A DNA stretch of 64,000 bases from Akkermansiaceae bacterium UBA2367 (GTDB taxonomy: Bacteria > Verrucomicrobiota > Verrucomicrobiia > Verrucomicrobiales > DEV007): positions 1-64,000 of the forward strand of contig DDTJ01000012.1 in NCBI GenBank assembly GCA_002344525.1, in the 5' to 3' direction. Position 1 is the first letter of the stretch. Each line of letters starts with the position of its first letter. Positions 8,408-16,725 of this stretch are shown in pieces. A model generated the notes under the pieces. That model was not told the DNA's origin and ran no database searches. It saw only the letters and a program-made list of their open reading frames with translations. Both the position numbers and the translations under genes were made by a program.

Positions 8408-9220
8408 ATGAGAGAATCCTTTTTCAGCCTCGTCCCCGAAGGCTCCCCCCACGAGGTCGAGGGCGAGCGCGAGGTGATGCTGCCCGGTCTGTCCCTCGAA
8501 ATCCTCGCGACGCGGAAGATCCGTCTGCAACGCTGGAACCTGCGGCAGCTCATCGATCCCTACTGGCGGCTCTACTGCCCGGTCGAGGGCGAGGCCGTAG
8601 TGACCTTCGAGGGGGCGGAGACCGCCCTCACCCCCGGCAGGCTCTACCTCATCCCGCCGAGAACCGCCTTCAGTTCCCGCAACCCCTTGCCTTTCATTAA
8701 GTGGTATGTGCATTTCATCCTCGGGAGATCCGACCTTCTCTCCGTGCCGGGGATCTATTCCAGCCCGGTGGACGAGACCGCCCGCCTTCTTCTCGACTCG
8801 CTCTCCGGACCCAAGGCCGAGCCTTGCTGGGAACCCGCCGCCCTCGTCATCCATGCCCTCGGAAAACTCCCCCCGAACGCCTGGACCGACCAGAAGCTCG
8901 ACCCCCGCGTGATCCGGGCCATGGATTTCCTCCAAGCGAACCTCGCCCGCCGCATCAGCGCCGAGGACGCCGCCCGCGCCGCCGGGGTCAGCGTGCGGAA
9001 TTTGAACCACCTCTTCCGCTCCCAGTTGCGCCTCGCCCCCATGGGCGTGCTCCTCAGCTACCGGCTCGACCACGCCTGCCACCTCCTGCGGCACACCGAC
9101 CAGTCCATCGAGCAGGTCGCGGAGAACTGCGGCTTCCCCAACCGCTACTACTTCAGCCGCCTCCTGAAGCAACATCGGGGCGTCTCCCCCGCGGCCTACC
9201 GCAAAGGGCAGCTCTATTGA
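8408..9220 (+). CDS. AraC-family transcriptional regulator
   Basis: A 270-residue regulator. Residues 25-120 fit an AraC-type cupin sensor domain (DPYWRLYCPVEGEAVVTFEG, LTPGRLYLIPPRTAF), a type often sensing sugars. The C-terminal 100 residues hold two helix-turn-helix motifs: ISAEDAARAAGVSVRNLNHL and IEQVAENCGFPNRYYFSRLL, ending GVSPAAYRKG. It is divergent from the SulP gene with 136 bases between them, so it may control that gene or itself. The YwaF-like gene follows 20 bases downstream and is probably co-transcribed. Confidence 0.9.
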   Translation: MRESFFSLVPEGSPHEVEGEREVMLPGLSLEILATRKIRLQRWNLRQLIDPYWRLYCPVEGEAVVTFEGAETALTPGRLYLIPPRTAFSSRNPLPFIKWYVHFILGRSDLLSVPGIYSSPVDETARLLLDSLSGPKAEPCWEPAALVIHALGKLPPNAWTDQKLDPRVIRAMDFLQANLARRISAEDAARAAGVSVRNLNHLFRSQLRLAPMGVLLSYRLDHACHLLRHTDQSIEQVAENCGFPNRYYFSRLLKQHRGVSPAAYRKGQLY

Positions 9221-9240
9221 ACGCGGCCACGCCGATCCGA

Positions 9241-9936
9241 ATGGACACCTTCACCCAAGGCTCGCCCCTCCATGCCCTCTGCCTCGCCGCGTGCCTCCTC
9301 GCGACGGTCGCCGCCGCCCTGCTCGCGCGCCGTTTCCGGGGAAAGGACCCGGCGGAAAAGCGCCTCCGCCTCACCATCGTCGTCAGCTGCCTCGTCTCAT
9401 GGATGCTCAGCAACGGCTACGGCCTTTTCGGCGGGCGTTTCAGTTGGTCCGAATCGCTCCCCCTCCATTTCTGCAACCTCGCCAACCTCCTCGGTGCCCA
9501 TGCCGTGGCGACGCGGCACCGCACGAGCCAGTCGCTGATGTATTTCTGGACCTTCGCCCTCTGCCTCTGGGCTTTCCTCACGCCCTCGCTCTACACCGGG
9601 CCGACCTCGCCCTGGTTCTGGCTCTTCTGGATCTACCACCTTTTCATCCCCGTCGCCACGGCTTGGATTCTCGTCGCCGACCGCTTCCGCCCGACATGGC
9701 GAGACTGGAGCCGCTCCGTCGCCCTGACCTTGGCCTTCATGGGCCTCCTCGCCATCCTCGACGCCGTCACCGGATGGAACTACGGCTTCGTCGGCCCGTC
9801 CAAGCCGACCCAGGCGAACCTGCTCGACTTCCTCGGCCCCTACCCCGTCCGCCTGCTCTGGATGGCGCTGGTCGGCTCGTCCCTGTTCGCGCTGCTGATG
9901 CTGCCTTGGTGGCGGAGGGCGGCGAAAGCAGCGTGA
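9241..9936 (+). CDS. YwaF/TIGR02206-family integral membrane protein
   Basis: A 231-residue polytopic membrane protein with about six to seven helices. The blocks LPLHFCNLANLLGAHAVATR, FWTFALCLWAFLTPSL and FWIYHLFIPVATAWIL match the layout of the TIGR02206 (YwaF) family, whose function is unknown. The ATG at 9241 is the first in frame after the AraC stop. The 3' end is rich in small and basic residues (WWRRAAKAA). Confidence 0.8.
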   Translation: MDTFTQGSPLHALCLAACLLATVAAALLARRFRGKDPAEKRLRLTIVVSCLVSWMLSNGYGLFGGRFSWSESLPLHFCNLANLLGAHAVATRHRTSQSLMYFWTFALCLWAFLTPSLYTGPTSPWFWLFWIYHLFIPVATAWILVADRFRPTWRDWSRSVALTLAFMGLLAILDAVTGWNYGFVGPSKPTQANLLDFLGPYPVRLLWMALVGSSLFALLMLPWWRRAAKAA

Positions 9937-9962
9937 GTCGGTTGGGACGGAAAATTTTCTTC

Positions 9963-10311
9963 CACAGCCATCCCATGTTGCCAATGACTTCAGCGCCAAA
10001 GGTGCGGCTCCATGCCAGCCCAGGCCAACGGCCTGGGAACCCGGCCCCAGAAAACGAGAGAGGGCTGAAAGCCCGATCCATCCCGCCCGGCCAAGCTTGC
10101 CGCTCGCTGGATCGGGCTTTCAGCCCTCTTTCCGTCCCTAGACCGTCAGCTTGGGCCGTTGGCCCAAGCTGATATGGAATGCCCTTTGGCGCGGAGAGTG
10201 GGGCTTCCTTCCATTTTCGGATTTTCCAAAACCCATTTGCAGCCAATGAGTTCGGGCTCCCTACTTTCAACCGCCCACTCTCAACAGCAGCCATCCCATG
10301 GGATGGCTGTG
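9963..10311. repeat. Nested inverted-repeat cluster, possible non-autonomous mobile element
   Basis: This non-coding stretch is bounded by perfect 15-bp inverted repeats, CACAGCCATCCCATG at 9963-9977 and its complement at 10297-10311. Inside are a hairpin CCCAGGCC-AAC-GGCCTGGG (10019-10037), a perfect 21-bp inverted repeat beginning GAGGGCTGAAAGC with arms 10060-10080 and 10108-10128, and a perfect 11-bp hairpin CAGCTTGGGCC-GTT-GGCCCAAGCTG (10147-10171). The right boundary is also a 22-bp palindrome (10288-10309) centred on CCCATGGG. Short frames crossing it have no protein character. The remaining bases to 10445 hold nothing I can identify. Confidence 0.75.
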
Positions 10312-10445
10312 ATTTTCTTCCAAAAGCTTGTCGCCACGTCGCCGATCTGGACGGTGAGGGGGAATTCCGCAGCAGATCGCGGACGCGACGGATCCCTCCT
10401 CAAAAACCACCGTGCCTTCGAGCGATCCTGTGGAATATTTCCCCC

Positions 10446-10724
10446 ATGCTCCAAGCCGCGATGCCCCAAGACAATCTCGATTTCGCGTGGGACCGCCCGG
10501 AAACGGCGGACTCGCTGCGGAAGCGGCTTGCCGCCGCCACCGGGGTGGAGTGGTTGCGCCTCGCCGCATGGCTGATGCGCGAGGCCCGGGTCGAGGAGGT
10601 GTGGCAGTTTCTCACCCTCCGGCAGGTCGCGGACCATTTCACTGAACTCAGCCCCCTGCTGGGCCGTCGGCGCCCCGTCTGGGAGCATCTCATGCAAGCG
10701 GCTCATGAATTGGGCAGAATCTAG
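10446..10724 (+). CDS. Small partner protein of AbiEii-type nucleotidyltransferase
   Basis: A 92-residue soluble protein of unknown family, rich in Leu, Arg and Trp (VEWLRLAAWLMREARVEEVW; LGRRRPVWEHLMQAAHELG). It ends 20 bases inside the following nucleotidyltransferase gene, so the two are translationally coupled. In type IV toxin-antitoxin and AbiE-like loci the nucleotidyltransferase is normally preceded by a small antitoxin gene, so an antitoxin or regulatory role is inferred from position only. It lacks a recognisable helix-turn-helix of the AbiEi kind. The start is the ATG at 10446; a weak AATATT lies six bases upstream. Confidence 0.65.
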   Translation: MLQAAMPQDNLDFAWDRPETADSLRKRLAAATGVEWLRLAAWLMREARVEEVWQFLTLRQVADHFTELSPLLGRRRPVWEHLMQAAHELGRI

Positions 10725-11361
10725 GGCCTGCACCCCGCTGAAACGCGATTTCCTCCGTGCTTGGTTCGCCCAAGAGCGCCGTTTTTTCCTCACTGGCGGC
10801 AGTGCGCTCGGCCTCTTCTATCTCGACCACCGCCTTTCCTACGACCTCGATCTTTTCACCAGCGACGCGGTCGAGGGGAAAGAGGTGCAAAACCTCGTCC
10901 TTCGGATCGCCGAGGAGATCGGAGCCGAATGCCAAGCCGTAAGGACCGCGCCGGACTTCCACCGCTTCCGGCTCACTCGGGGGGAGGAGCGTGAAATCGT
11001 CGATGTCGTCGTGGACCGCGCTCCTCAACTCGATACGGAGAAGGCCGACTTTGGCGGTATCCGGGTGGACACGTTGAGGGAAATCACGGCGAACAAGCTC
11101 ACCACTTTGCTGAGCCGAGCGGAACTGAAGGATGTGGTCGATCTTTATTTCCTGGAGCAGTCTGGACGCGACTTGCTGGCCTCGATTCCCGATGCGCAAG
11201 CCAAGGACGGTGGCTGGGAACCCGCCGTTGTGGCCATGCTTCTGGGCGGCATTCGCTTTGGCGAAACTCCGGATTGGATGATCCGGGAACTCAACCCGGT
11301 CGAACTCCAAACATTTCTGCACCGATTGCGGCTCGCGATCGCAGAAAGAGCGCTGCCATGA
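10705..11361 (+). CDS. AbiEii/AbiGii-family nucleotidyltransferase (toxin-like)
   Basis: A 218-residue nucleotidyltransferase. The catalytic signature is intact: TGGSALGLFYLDHRLSYDLD, with the GGS turn at residues 31-33 and paired aspartates D47 and D49. The family's second block, ITANKLTTLLSRAELKDVVD, lies around residues 128-150. Related proteins are the toxin partner in type IV toxin-antitoxin and AbiE abortive-infection systems, some of which modify tRNA ends. The upstream 92-residue gene overlaps it by 20 bases. The module lies next to an inverted-repeat cluster, consistent with acquisition as an accessory unit. Confidence 0.85.
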   Translation: MNWAESRACTPLKRDFLRAWFAQERRFFLTGGSALGLFYLDHRLSYDLDLFTSDAVEGKEVQNLVLRIAEEIGAECQAVRTAPDFHRFRLTRGEEREIVDVVVDRAPQLDTEKADFGGIRVDTLREITANKLTTLLSRAELKDVVDLYFLEQSGRDLLASIPDAQAKDGGWEPAVVAMLLGGIRFGETPDWMIRELNPVELQTFLHRLRLAIAERALP

Positions 11362-11615
11362 ATGCGGCGAAGGCTCGGAAAACGACGCCTCGCTATTCAG
11401 GGCAAATTGGATAGTTGTCGCCTGCCCCAGCTACCCTCTTTACCCCTGCTGATGCTGCTGTGGCGGCGAAGGCAGCGTGAGAACCCGTCGATGGTCGGTG
11501 GAAACCCGGCGGCGATCATGTTGGAGGGAAGCCATCCAAAAATCGGGCTGAATCCTGACAAACTGCCGTCAACTGGCATCCGACAGAGTGCTATTGAGTC
11601 CCATTCTCTTATTGT

Positions 11616-13943
11616 ATGTTGACCTTGATTCAAATCCGCCTCTCCCGCCTCTCGGCGGCGGGATTGCTCTCCGTGCTCCCTGCCGTCTCCGCATCGGCCC
11701 AAGAGAACGAAGCCGCTCCGCTGCCTCCGACAACGGTCGAATCGGCCACCCCTGCCCCTCCCCGCCCGGCTCCGCGCACTCCTGCGCCGACCCCACGTCC
11801 CGTGGCCCCTCCCGAGCCGGAGCCCATCGTGATCGACGACGATGCCCCCGTGTCCTACGGCGAGATCGAGACCTCCACCGCGCTCTTCGGCCAAACCCCT
11901 CTCATCGAAACGCCTTTCAGCGTGGGGGTGATCGGCCAAGGCATCATCCAAGAGCGCCGCGCCTTCACCGCCGAAGACGCGCTCCTCTACGAACCCAGCA
12001 TCACCCTGCCCTACAGCGGAGGCTCCTACAGCCGGGCGGATTTTTCGATCCGGGGCTTTGAACCGGACCAATTGCAGAGCTACCGGATCGACGGACTGCC
12101 CTACGTCAGCTCCGCCGAGATCCCGATCGACGACAAGGAGCGGATCGAGGTGCTCAAGGGGCCCGCCGGACTGCGCTTCGGATTCGTCCCCCCGGGCGGC
12201 GCGATCAACTACATCCGCAAACGCCCCACCCCCCAGGTCTACCGGAGCGTGTCCACCGACATCGACACCTTCGGCAGCTTCTACTCCCAAATCGACGTCA
12301 GCGACACGCTTTCCCTGGGAGGCACCCCCGCCTACTCCCCTTCGGGCAAAAGCCCATGGTCGAAGAATCCCCCCGCGAAGGCCCCCATCCAAGCGGGACC
12401 GACCTTGGGATACCGGCTTGTGATCGCCGGGGACGAATTCGACGATTTCTACAAAAACGCAGGAGGGGACCGGGTGTTCGGCTCCCTTTTCCTGGAATGG
12501 AAGCCGAACGAAGACATCTCCGTCTGGACCTCCCTCTCCGGGCAGAACCGTGAACGCCGCAACTACGGCGGTGTGATCGTGGACTTCGACGGAGCCATCT
12601 TGGACACTGGGGTCCGCACAAACACGGCGCAACCTTGGTCGCACAGCCGCCAGGAATACCTCGACTTCGCCATCGGCGCGGACATCCGTCTCGACGACAG
12701 TTGGATGCTCCGGACCTCGACGAGCTACGGGGATGTCGCCAGAAGCGGCTACCAGAGCTTTCCAGTCGGCTCGACAGGCATCCGCGGAATCTTCGCCGAA
12801 GCGGATTTCCTCTTCGGGACGCAGACTTGGGAGACCTGGTCCCACCACACCCACTTGGAGGGTGAGTTCCACACGGGGCCGCTGAAGCACGAAGTCGTCA
12901 TCGGCGGCGAATACCGCTCCACCAAGCAGAGCCGCCCCGGCTTCCCCCCCGGCGGACAAGCGTTCTCCCTGATCGGCTTCAACGACGCGTTCGCCCTCCA
13001 GACCTTCCCTTTGGTGAGCGCGGACCCGCAGGGGAGCGCCCCCTATCACGAATACACCGAGGCCTCGTTCTTCGCCACCGACGTCGTCGAATTCAACGAC
13101 TGGCTCTCCGTGCTCGGCGGCGTCCGGTATTCCGAACTCCAAGCGGGCCTCCTCCCCCCCGGATCACCGGCCCCCTACAGCGAATCGGTCGTCTCCCCAA
13201 CGGTGGCAGTCATGGTCGAACCGGTCGAGAACCTCCACGGCTACGTCTCCTACACGAGGGGCATGACGCAAGGGGGCACCGCCCCCCTGCCCGCCCTCAA
13301 CGTCGGGGAGCAACTGCCACCCGTCGAGTCCAGCCAGATCGAGGCGGGCTTCAAAGCGGAGCTTGTCGAAGGCCGCCTCTACGGCGAGTTCTCCTACTTC
13401 CAGATCGAGCAGGATCTCGAATACATCAACGGCGCGAACCTCTACGTCCAGGACGGGCTCCGCGTCCACGAGGGATTCGAATTCCTCCTCCACGGGCAGG
13501 TCTCCGAAACTCTCCGCGCGGGCGTTTCCGCCATGATCCTCGACGCGGTGCAGGAAAACACCGGGAATCCGTTGCTCAACGGCCGCACCCCGCCGAACGT
13601 GCCCGACTACAAAGCCACCGCTTGGGTCGAGTGGGAGGTCCCCCGGATCGAGGGGCTTGCGCTCTCCCTCAACACCGTGCTCGTCGGCGACCGCTCCGCC
13701 GACAACGTCGGGCAAGTGTCGATGGATTCCTATTGCCTCCTGAACGCGGGAGCCCGCTACCGCTTCCAGACCGACAGCGGCAAGCAATGGACTCTGCGCG
13801 CCTACGTGGAAAACCTCACCGACGAACGCTACTTCAAAGTCGGACAATACGGCCCCAGCCCCTTCCCCGGATTGCTCCCGATCGGCCAACTCGACTACGG
13901 TGCGCCGGTCAATGCCACCTTCTCCGTTCAGGTGGAGTTCTGA
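11616..13943 (+). CDS. TonB-dependent siderophore receptor
   Basis: A 775-residue outer-membrane receptor. A signal peptide (LLSVLPAVSASAQ) is followed by a proline-rich stretch at about residues 35-70 (PPRPAPRTPAPTPRPVAPPE), an unusual spacer in the TonB-box region. The plug domain follows (IETPFSVGVIGQGII, FSIRGFEPDQLQSYRIDGLP, IEVLKGPAGLRFGFVPPGGA), the pattern of FhuA/FhuE-like ferric-siderophore receptors. The 22-strand barrel occupies the remainder and ends in VQVEF with the terminal phenylalanine required for outer-membrane assembly. The PepSY membrane protein downstream supports a role in iron uptake. No convincing Fur box was seen upstream. Confidence 0.9.
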   Translation: MLTLIQIRLSRLSAAGLLSVLPAVSASAQENEAAPLPPTTVESATPAPPRPAPRTPAPTPRPVAPPEPEPIVIDDDAPVSYGEIETSTALFGQTPLIETPFSVGVIGQGIIQERRAFTAEDALLYEPSITLPYSGGSYSRADFSIRGFEPDQLQSYRIDGLPYVSSAEIPIDDKERIEVLKGPAGLRFGFVPPGGAINYIRKRPTPQVYRSVSTDIDTFGSFYSQIDVSDTLSLGGTPAYSPSGKSPWSKNPPAKAPIQAGPTLGYRLVIAGDEFDDFYKNAGGDRVFGSLFLEWKPNEDISVWTSLSGQNRERRNYGGVIVDFDGAILDTGVRTNTAQPWSHSRQEYLDFAIGADIRLDDSWMLRTSTSYGDVARSGYQSFPVGSTGIRGIFAEADFLFGTQTWETWSHHTHLEGEFHTGPLKHEVVIGGEYRSTKQSRPGFPPGGQAFSLIGFNDAFALQTFPLVSADPQGSAPYHEYTEASFFATDVVEFNDWLSVLGGVRYSELQAGLLPPGSPAPYSESVVSPTVAVMVEPVENLHGYVSYTRGMTQGGTAPLPALNVGEQLPPVESSQIEAGFKAELVEGRLYGEFSYFQIEQDLEYINGANLYVQDGLRVHEGFEFLLHGQVSETLRAGVSAMILDAVQENTGNPLLNGRTPPNVPDYKATAWVEWEVPRIEGLALSLNTVLVGDRSADNVGQVSMDSYCLLNAGARYRFQTDSGKQWTLRAYVENLTDERYFKVGQYGPSPFPGLLPIGQLDYGAPVNATFSVQVEF

Positions 13944-14028
13944 TCCCCAACTCTCCTGACGAAACCGGAAGCCGGAGGCGGAATCCCCCTGCTTCCGGGC
14001 GGGTCTCTGCCGATCCTCGCCGGAGTGT

Positions 14029-15351
14029 ATGAATCCCACCTCCAGCTTGGGGCCACCCCCGCGACGACCGGGGCGGAACTGGCTGGATGCCCTCTACACG
14101 GCGGTGTGGCGATGGCATTTTTGGGCCGGTCTGCTTTCCGCCCCCTTTCTGACCCTCCTCTCGCTCACCGGAGCCATCTACGTCTTCCAAGAGGATCTCA
14201 ACGTCGCGCTCCGCCCCGACCTGCACCGGGTCGAAAGGCCCGGAGGGGCCGAAATGCTGCCCTATCAAACCCGCCTCGAAAGCGCCCTCGCCCACGCCCA
14301 CGCTTCCCACCAATGGGCTTCGTTCGCCAGAAGCCCCTCCGACCTCCGCAGCGACGAGTTCGTTTTCGAAAAGGAATCGGAGACCGCAGGAGACCACGAG
14401 CACCTCTTCCTCTATATCGATCCCTACACCGCCGGATTCCTGGGATCGCAACGGATAGAGGACACCTTCTTCGCCATCGTCCTGAAACTCCATCGCACCC
14501 TCCTCGCCGGAAGCTTCGGCCGGGCTCTGGTCGAAATTTCGACGTCATGGGGCATCGTCTCCCTTGTCACGGGAATGGTGCTCTGGATCCCACGCGGAAA
14601 GAACAAAATCGCGGGGGTCTTGACCCTGCGCCTCAACCAAGGAAGGAGGGTGTTGCTCCGCGACCTGCACACCGTTCCCGGTTTCTACATCGGCGGGTTC
14701 GCCTTCGCGATCATGTTCACCGGCCTGCTCTACACGCAGGTCTGGGGATCGGCGGCTCTCGGTGGGCTGTATCTCGGCGGCGGCCTGCCCGCCCCCTACG
14801 TCTCCCCTCCCCAATCCCGCGTCCCGGAATCGGGCGGAAGCCGCGCCTCCCTCGACTCCGTCATGGAGGAAGCGCATCGCCATTACCGCTTCCGGCACTT
14901 CCACCTCCAAGTTCCCCACGGGCCGGAAGATCCGTGGGTCATCTCCAGCGCCACTCATCACGGCGATCTCAGTGAAGGGGCCATCTACATGGATGCCTAC
15001 ACTGCGGAGCCCTTGGCCACCATCCACTACCCTTCGCTCTCGTTCGGAGCCAAGGCGTTCCTGTTGTTCTACTCGATCCATACCGGCTCCATTTTCGGGA
15101 TGGCCACCCAGATCGCCGCGGTGGCCTCCTGCCTCGCCATCATCGCCATGAGCGTCACCGGCGCCTGGATGTGGTGGCGTCGACGACCGAAGGGAAGATT
15201 CGGCGCCCCCCGGAAAAGCCGGTCGGAGCATGTGCCCCGCGTCGCCGCCGTGTTGATCGTGCTCCTCGGCTTGGTCTTCCCGATGGTCGGCATCACCCTC
15301 GTTCTGATGGCTGTCGGACAAGAAATCCGATCAATAGTTAAGAAAAGTTAA
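14029..15351 (+). CDS. PepSY-associated transmembrane protein, putative ferric-siderophore reductase
   Basis: A 440-residue membrane protein of the PepSY_TM (PiuB-like) family. Hydrophobic segments lie near residues 28-50 (FWAGLLSAPFLTLLSLTGAI), 172-192, 222-245, 350-378 (ending VTGAWMWWRRRP) and 405-430. Between them are periplasmic PepSY-like regions such as LFLYIDPYTAGFLGSQR and AIYMDAYTAEPLATIHYP. Conserved histidines such as VLKLHRTLLAG, LRDLHTVPG and FYSIHTGSIFG suit haem binding. The family sits beside TonB siderophore receptors and is thought to reduce ferric siderophores in the periplasm. It follows the receptor gene on the same strand after 85 bases. Confidence 0.87.
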   Translation: MNPTSSLGPPPRRPGRNWLDALYTAVWRWHFWAGLLSAPFLTLLSLTGAIYVFQEDLNVALRPDLHRVERPGGAEMLPYQTRLESALAHAHASHQWASFARSPSDLRSDEFVFEKESETAGDHEHLFLYIDPYTAGFLGSQRIEDTFFAIVLKLHRTLLAGSFGRALVEISTSWGIVSLVTGMVLWIPRGKNKIAGVLTLRLNQGRRVLLRDLHTVPGFYIGGFAFAIMFTGLLYTQVWGSAALGGLYLGGGLPAPYVSPPQSRVPESGGSRASLDSVMEEAHRHYRFRHFHLQVPHGPEDPWVISSATHHGDLSEGAIYMDAYTAEPLATIHYPSLSFGAKAFLLFYSIHTGSIFGMATQIAAVASCLAIIAMSVTGAWMWWRRRPKGRFGAPRKSRSEHVPRVAAVLIVLLGLVFPMVGITLVLMAVGQEIRSIVKKS

Positions 15352-15359
15352 GCACTTTC

Positions 15360-15388
15360 TCGACAGGATCGGAAAGCTTGGTTACTCT
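15360..15388 (+). promoter_or_regulatory. Candidate sigma-70-type promoter of the amidase gene
   Basis: TCGACA (15360-15365, five of six bases of the -35 consensus), a 17-base spacer and TACTCT (15383-15388). The ATG follows after eight bases, so the message would be leaderless or nearly so. Confidence 0.5.
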
Positions 15389-15396
15389 TCCCGACG

Positions 15397-16014
15397 ATGC
15401 GTCGAGCCATGTCCTTCCTGCTCCCCTTGCTGGCCGCGTCGGGACTTTCGTTCCCGGCGTCCGCCGGGGAGCGTTTCGAGAAGGTGGTGCTCGACCCCGG
15501 CCATGGCGGGAAAGACCCCGGCTCCTCCTATTTCGGCCTCGTGGAGAAGCATCTAACCCTCGACCTCGCCAAACGGATCGAACGTCTCCTCGTCGCCAAG
15601 GGCATCTCCGTCGAACTGACCCGGCGGGACGACACCTTCGTCGAGCTGGCTGATCGCGCCGCCCTCCCGGACCCGTCCTCGAAGGCGATCTTCGTCAGCC
15701 TGCACTTCAACGCCCACACCGACCGCAGCGTCGGCGGCATCGAGACCTTCTACTGGCCCGGCAGCGAATCCGGGCGCGAGCTGGCGAGCTACGTCCAGAG
15801 CGAAATGGGCCGCCGCCTCGTCACCCGCAACCGCGGCTTCCGCCCCGAGCGGCTCAAGGTGCTGGAACTCTCCCCCGTCACCAGCATCCTCGTCGAGTGC
15901 GGCTTCCTCTCGAACCGCTGGGAGAGCCAGCGCTGCGGCGCGGAGTGGTTCCGCCAAATCGTGGCCGAGGAGATCGTGCAGGGGCTGCTGCGCTACCGCG
16001 ACGCGACGGAATGA
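15397..16014 (+). CDS. N-acetylmuramoyl-L-alanine amidase (Amidase_3)
   Basis: A 205-residue secreted cell-wall amidase that cleaves the bond between N-acetylmuramate and the stem peptide. A signal peptide (SFLLPLLAASGLSFPASAG) precedes a single Amidase_3 domain. The zinc ligands and catalytic glutamate are visible: H36 in LDPGHGGKDPG, E50 in VEKHLTLDLA, H103 in VSLHFNAHTD and E167 in ILVECGFLSN. There is no separate cell-wall-binding domain, so it is a minimal AmiC-like enzyme. Start chosen at 15397, eight bases after a candidate -10 box; an ATG at 15409 is possible. The ankyrin-like gene downstream is 77 bases away. Confidence 0.92.
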   Translation: MRRAMSFLLPLLAASGLSFPASAGERFEKVVLDPGHGGKDPGSSYFGLVEKHLTLDLAKRIERLLVAKGISVELTRRDDTFVELADRAALPDPSSKAIFVSLHFNAHTDRSVGGIETFYWPGSESGRELASYVQSEMGRRLVTRNRGFRPERLKVLELSPVTSILVECGFLSNRWESQRCGAEWFRQIVAEEIVQGLLRYRDATE

Positions 16015-16091
16015 TCGCCGTTGCGAAGGCTCCAGCCTGTGTTAATTTTACAGAATTACTAGAATTTCCGCTATTCCTCCCCCTTCCTGCC

Positions 16092-16700
16092 ATGAGCGAC
16101 CCTGTTGCGAATCGCACCCTTGAACTCGCCTGCGTCGTCGGATCGATCGAAAACGCGCTGGAGGCTCTGGAGGAGGGTGCCGACGTGAACTTCCACGCCG
16201 GGGCCCCTCTTTTCCTCGCCATCACCCACCGCAACCGGGGCATCATCCACTTCCTCCTCGACCACGGTGCCGACGGGGAGTCCTTCCTTCCCAAAAAGCG
16301 GCTCAAGGAGATCAAGACCCGCGAGGATCTCGTCGAGGAGTTGATCGCCTGCGCCCCCTACAACCCGCGCGACGTGAAAATCGAGGAGATCCAGGAGATC
16401 GACACGGCGATCCGCGAAACGGGGGTGGGATACCTCCTCTCGGACCTCGACTGGGACCACGCCACCCGCTTCCGCGATTCCCTCAACGCGATCGGGGCCG
16501 GGGCCAGCCACCGCTGCGTCGCGGAGTTCCTCCAATGGGCGCGCAGCGAGAGCGGCGACGGCCTCGGCGAATTCCTCCGCAGCCACAGGGACGCCGTCGG
16601 CGAATACCGTGAGCGCTACCTCGGGTCGGGCGAGGATCTCGTCGCTCTCGCGAGCGATTTCCTCAACAGCGCGGATTCCTCCGGCGACGGGGAAGGCTGA
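16092..16700 (+). CDS. Ankyrin-like protein
   Basis: A 202-residue soluble protein. Residues 8-65 look like two ankyrin-type repeats (LELACVVGSIENALEALEEGADVN, then PLFLAITHRNRGIIHFLLDHGADG). The remaining 135 residues are acidic and helical with no recognised family. No signal peptide is seen, so it is probably cytoplasmic. I chose the ATG at 16092, where the ankyrin-type sequence begins; an in-frame ATG at 16011 would overlap the amidase end. It converges with the next gene. Confidence 0.7.
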   Translation: MSDPVANRTLELACVVGSIENALEALEEGADVNFHAGAPLFLAITHRNRGIIHFLLDHGADGESFLPKKRLKEIKTREDLVEELIACAPYNPRDVKIEEIQEIDTAIRETGVGYLLSDLDWDHATRFRDSLNAIGAGASHRCVAEFLQWARSESGDGLGEFLRSHRDAVGEYRERYLGSGEDLVALASDFLNSADSSGDGEG

Positions 16701-16725
16701 TACCGGCTCCGGAAAACACCGGACC

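Noticed and set aside
8272..8553. N-terminal extension of the SulP transporter
   Set aside because: It would overlap the AraC gene head to head and adds an Arg-rich, non-family sequence; GTG at 8271 fits the SulP N-terminus.
9767..10294. Frames across the inverted-repeat cluster on either strand
   Set aside because: They translate palindromic repeats and have no coding character.
11520..11615. Fur box upstream of the siderophore receptor
   Set aside because: The region is somewhat AT-rich but no GATAATGATAATC-like 19-mer could be recognised.
11362..11622. 86-codon frame after the nucleotidyltransferase gene
   Set aside because: No family signal. LPLLMLLWRRRQR resembles the end of the YwaF-like protein (LLMLPWWRRAAKAA), but the match is too short to call a duplication.
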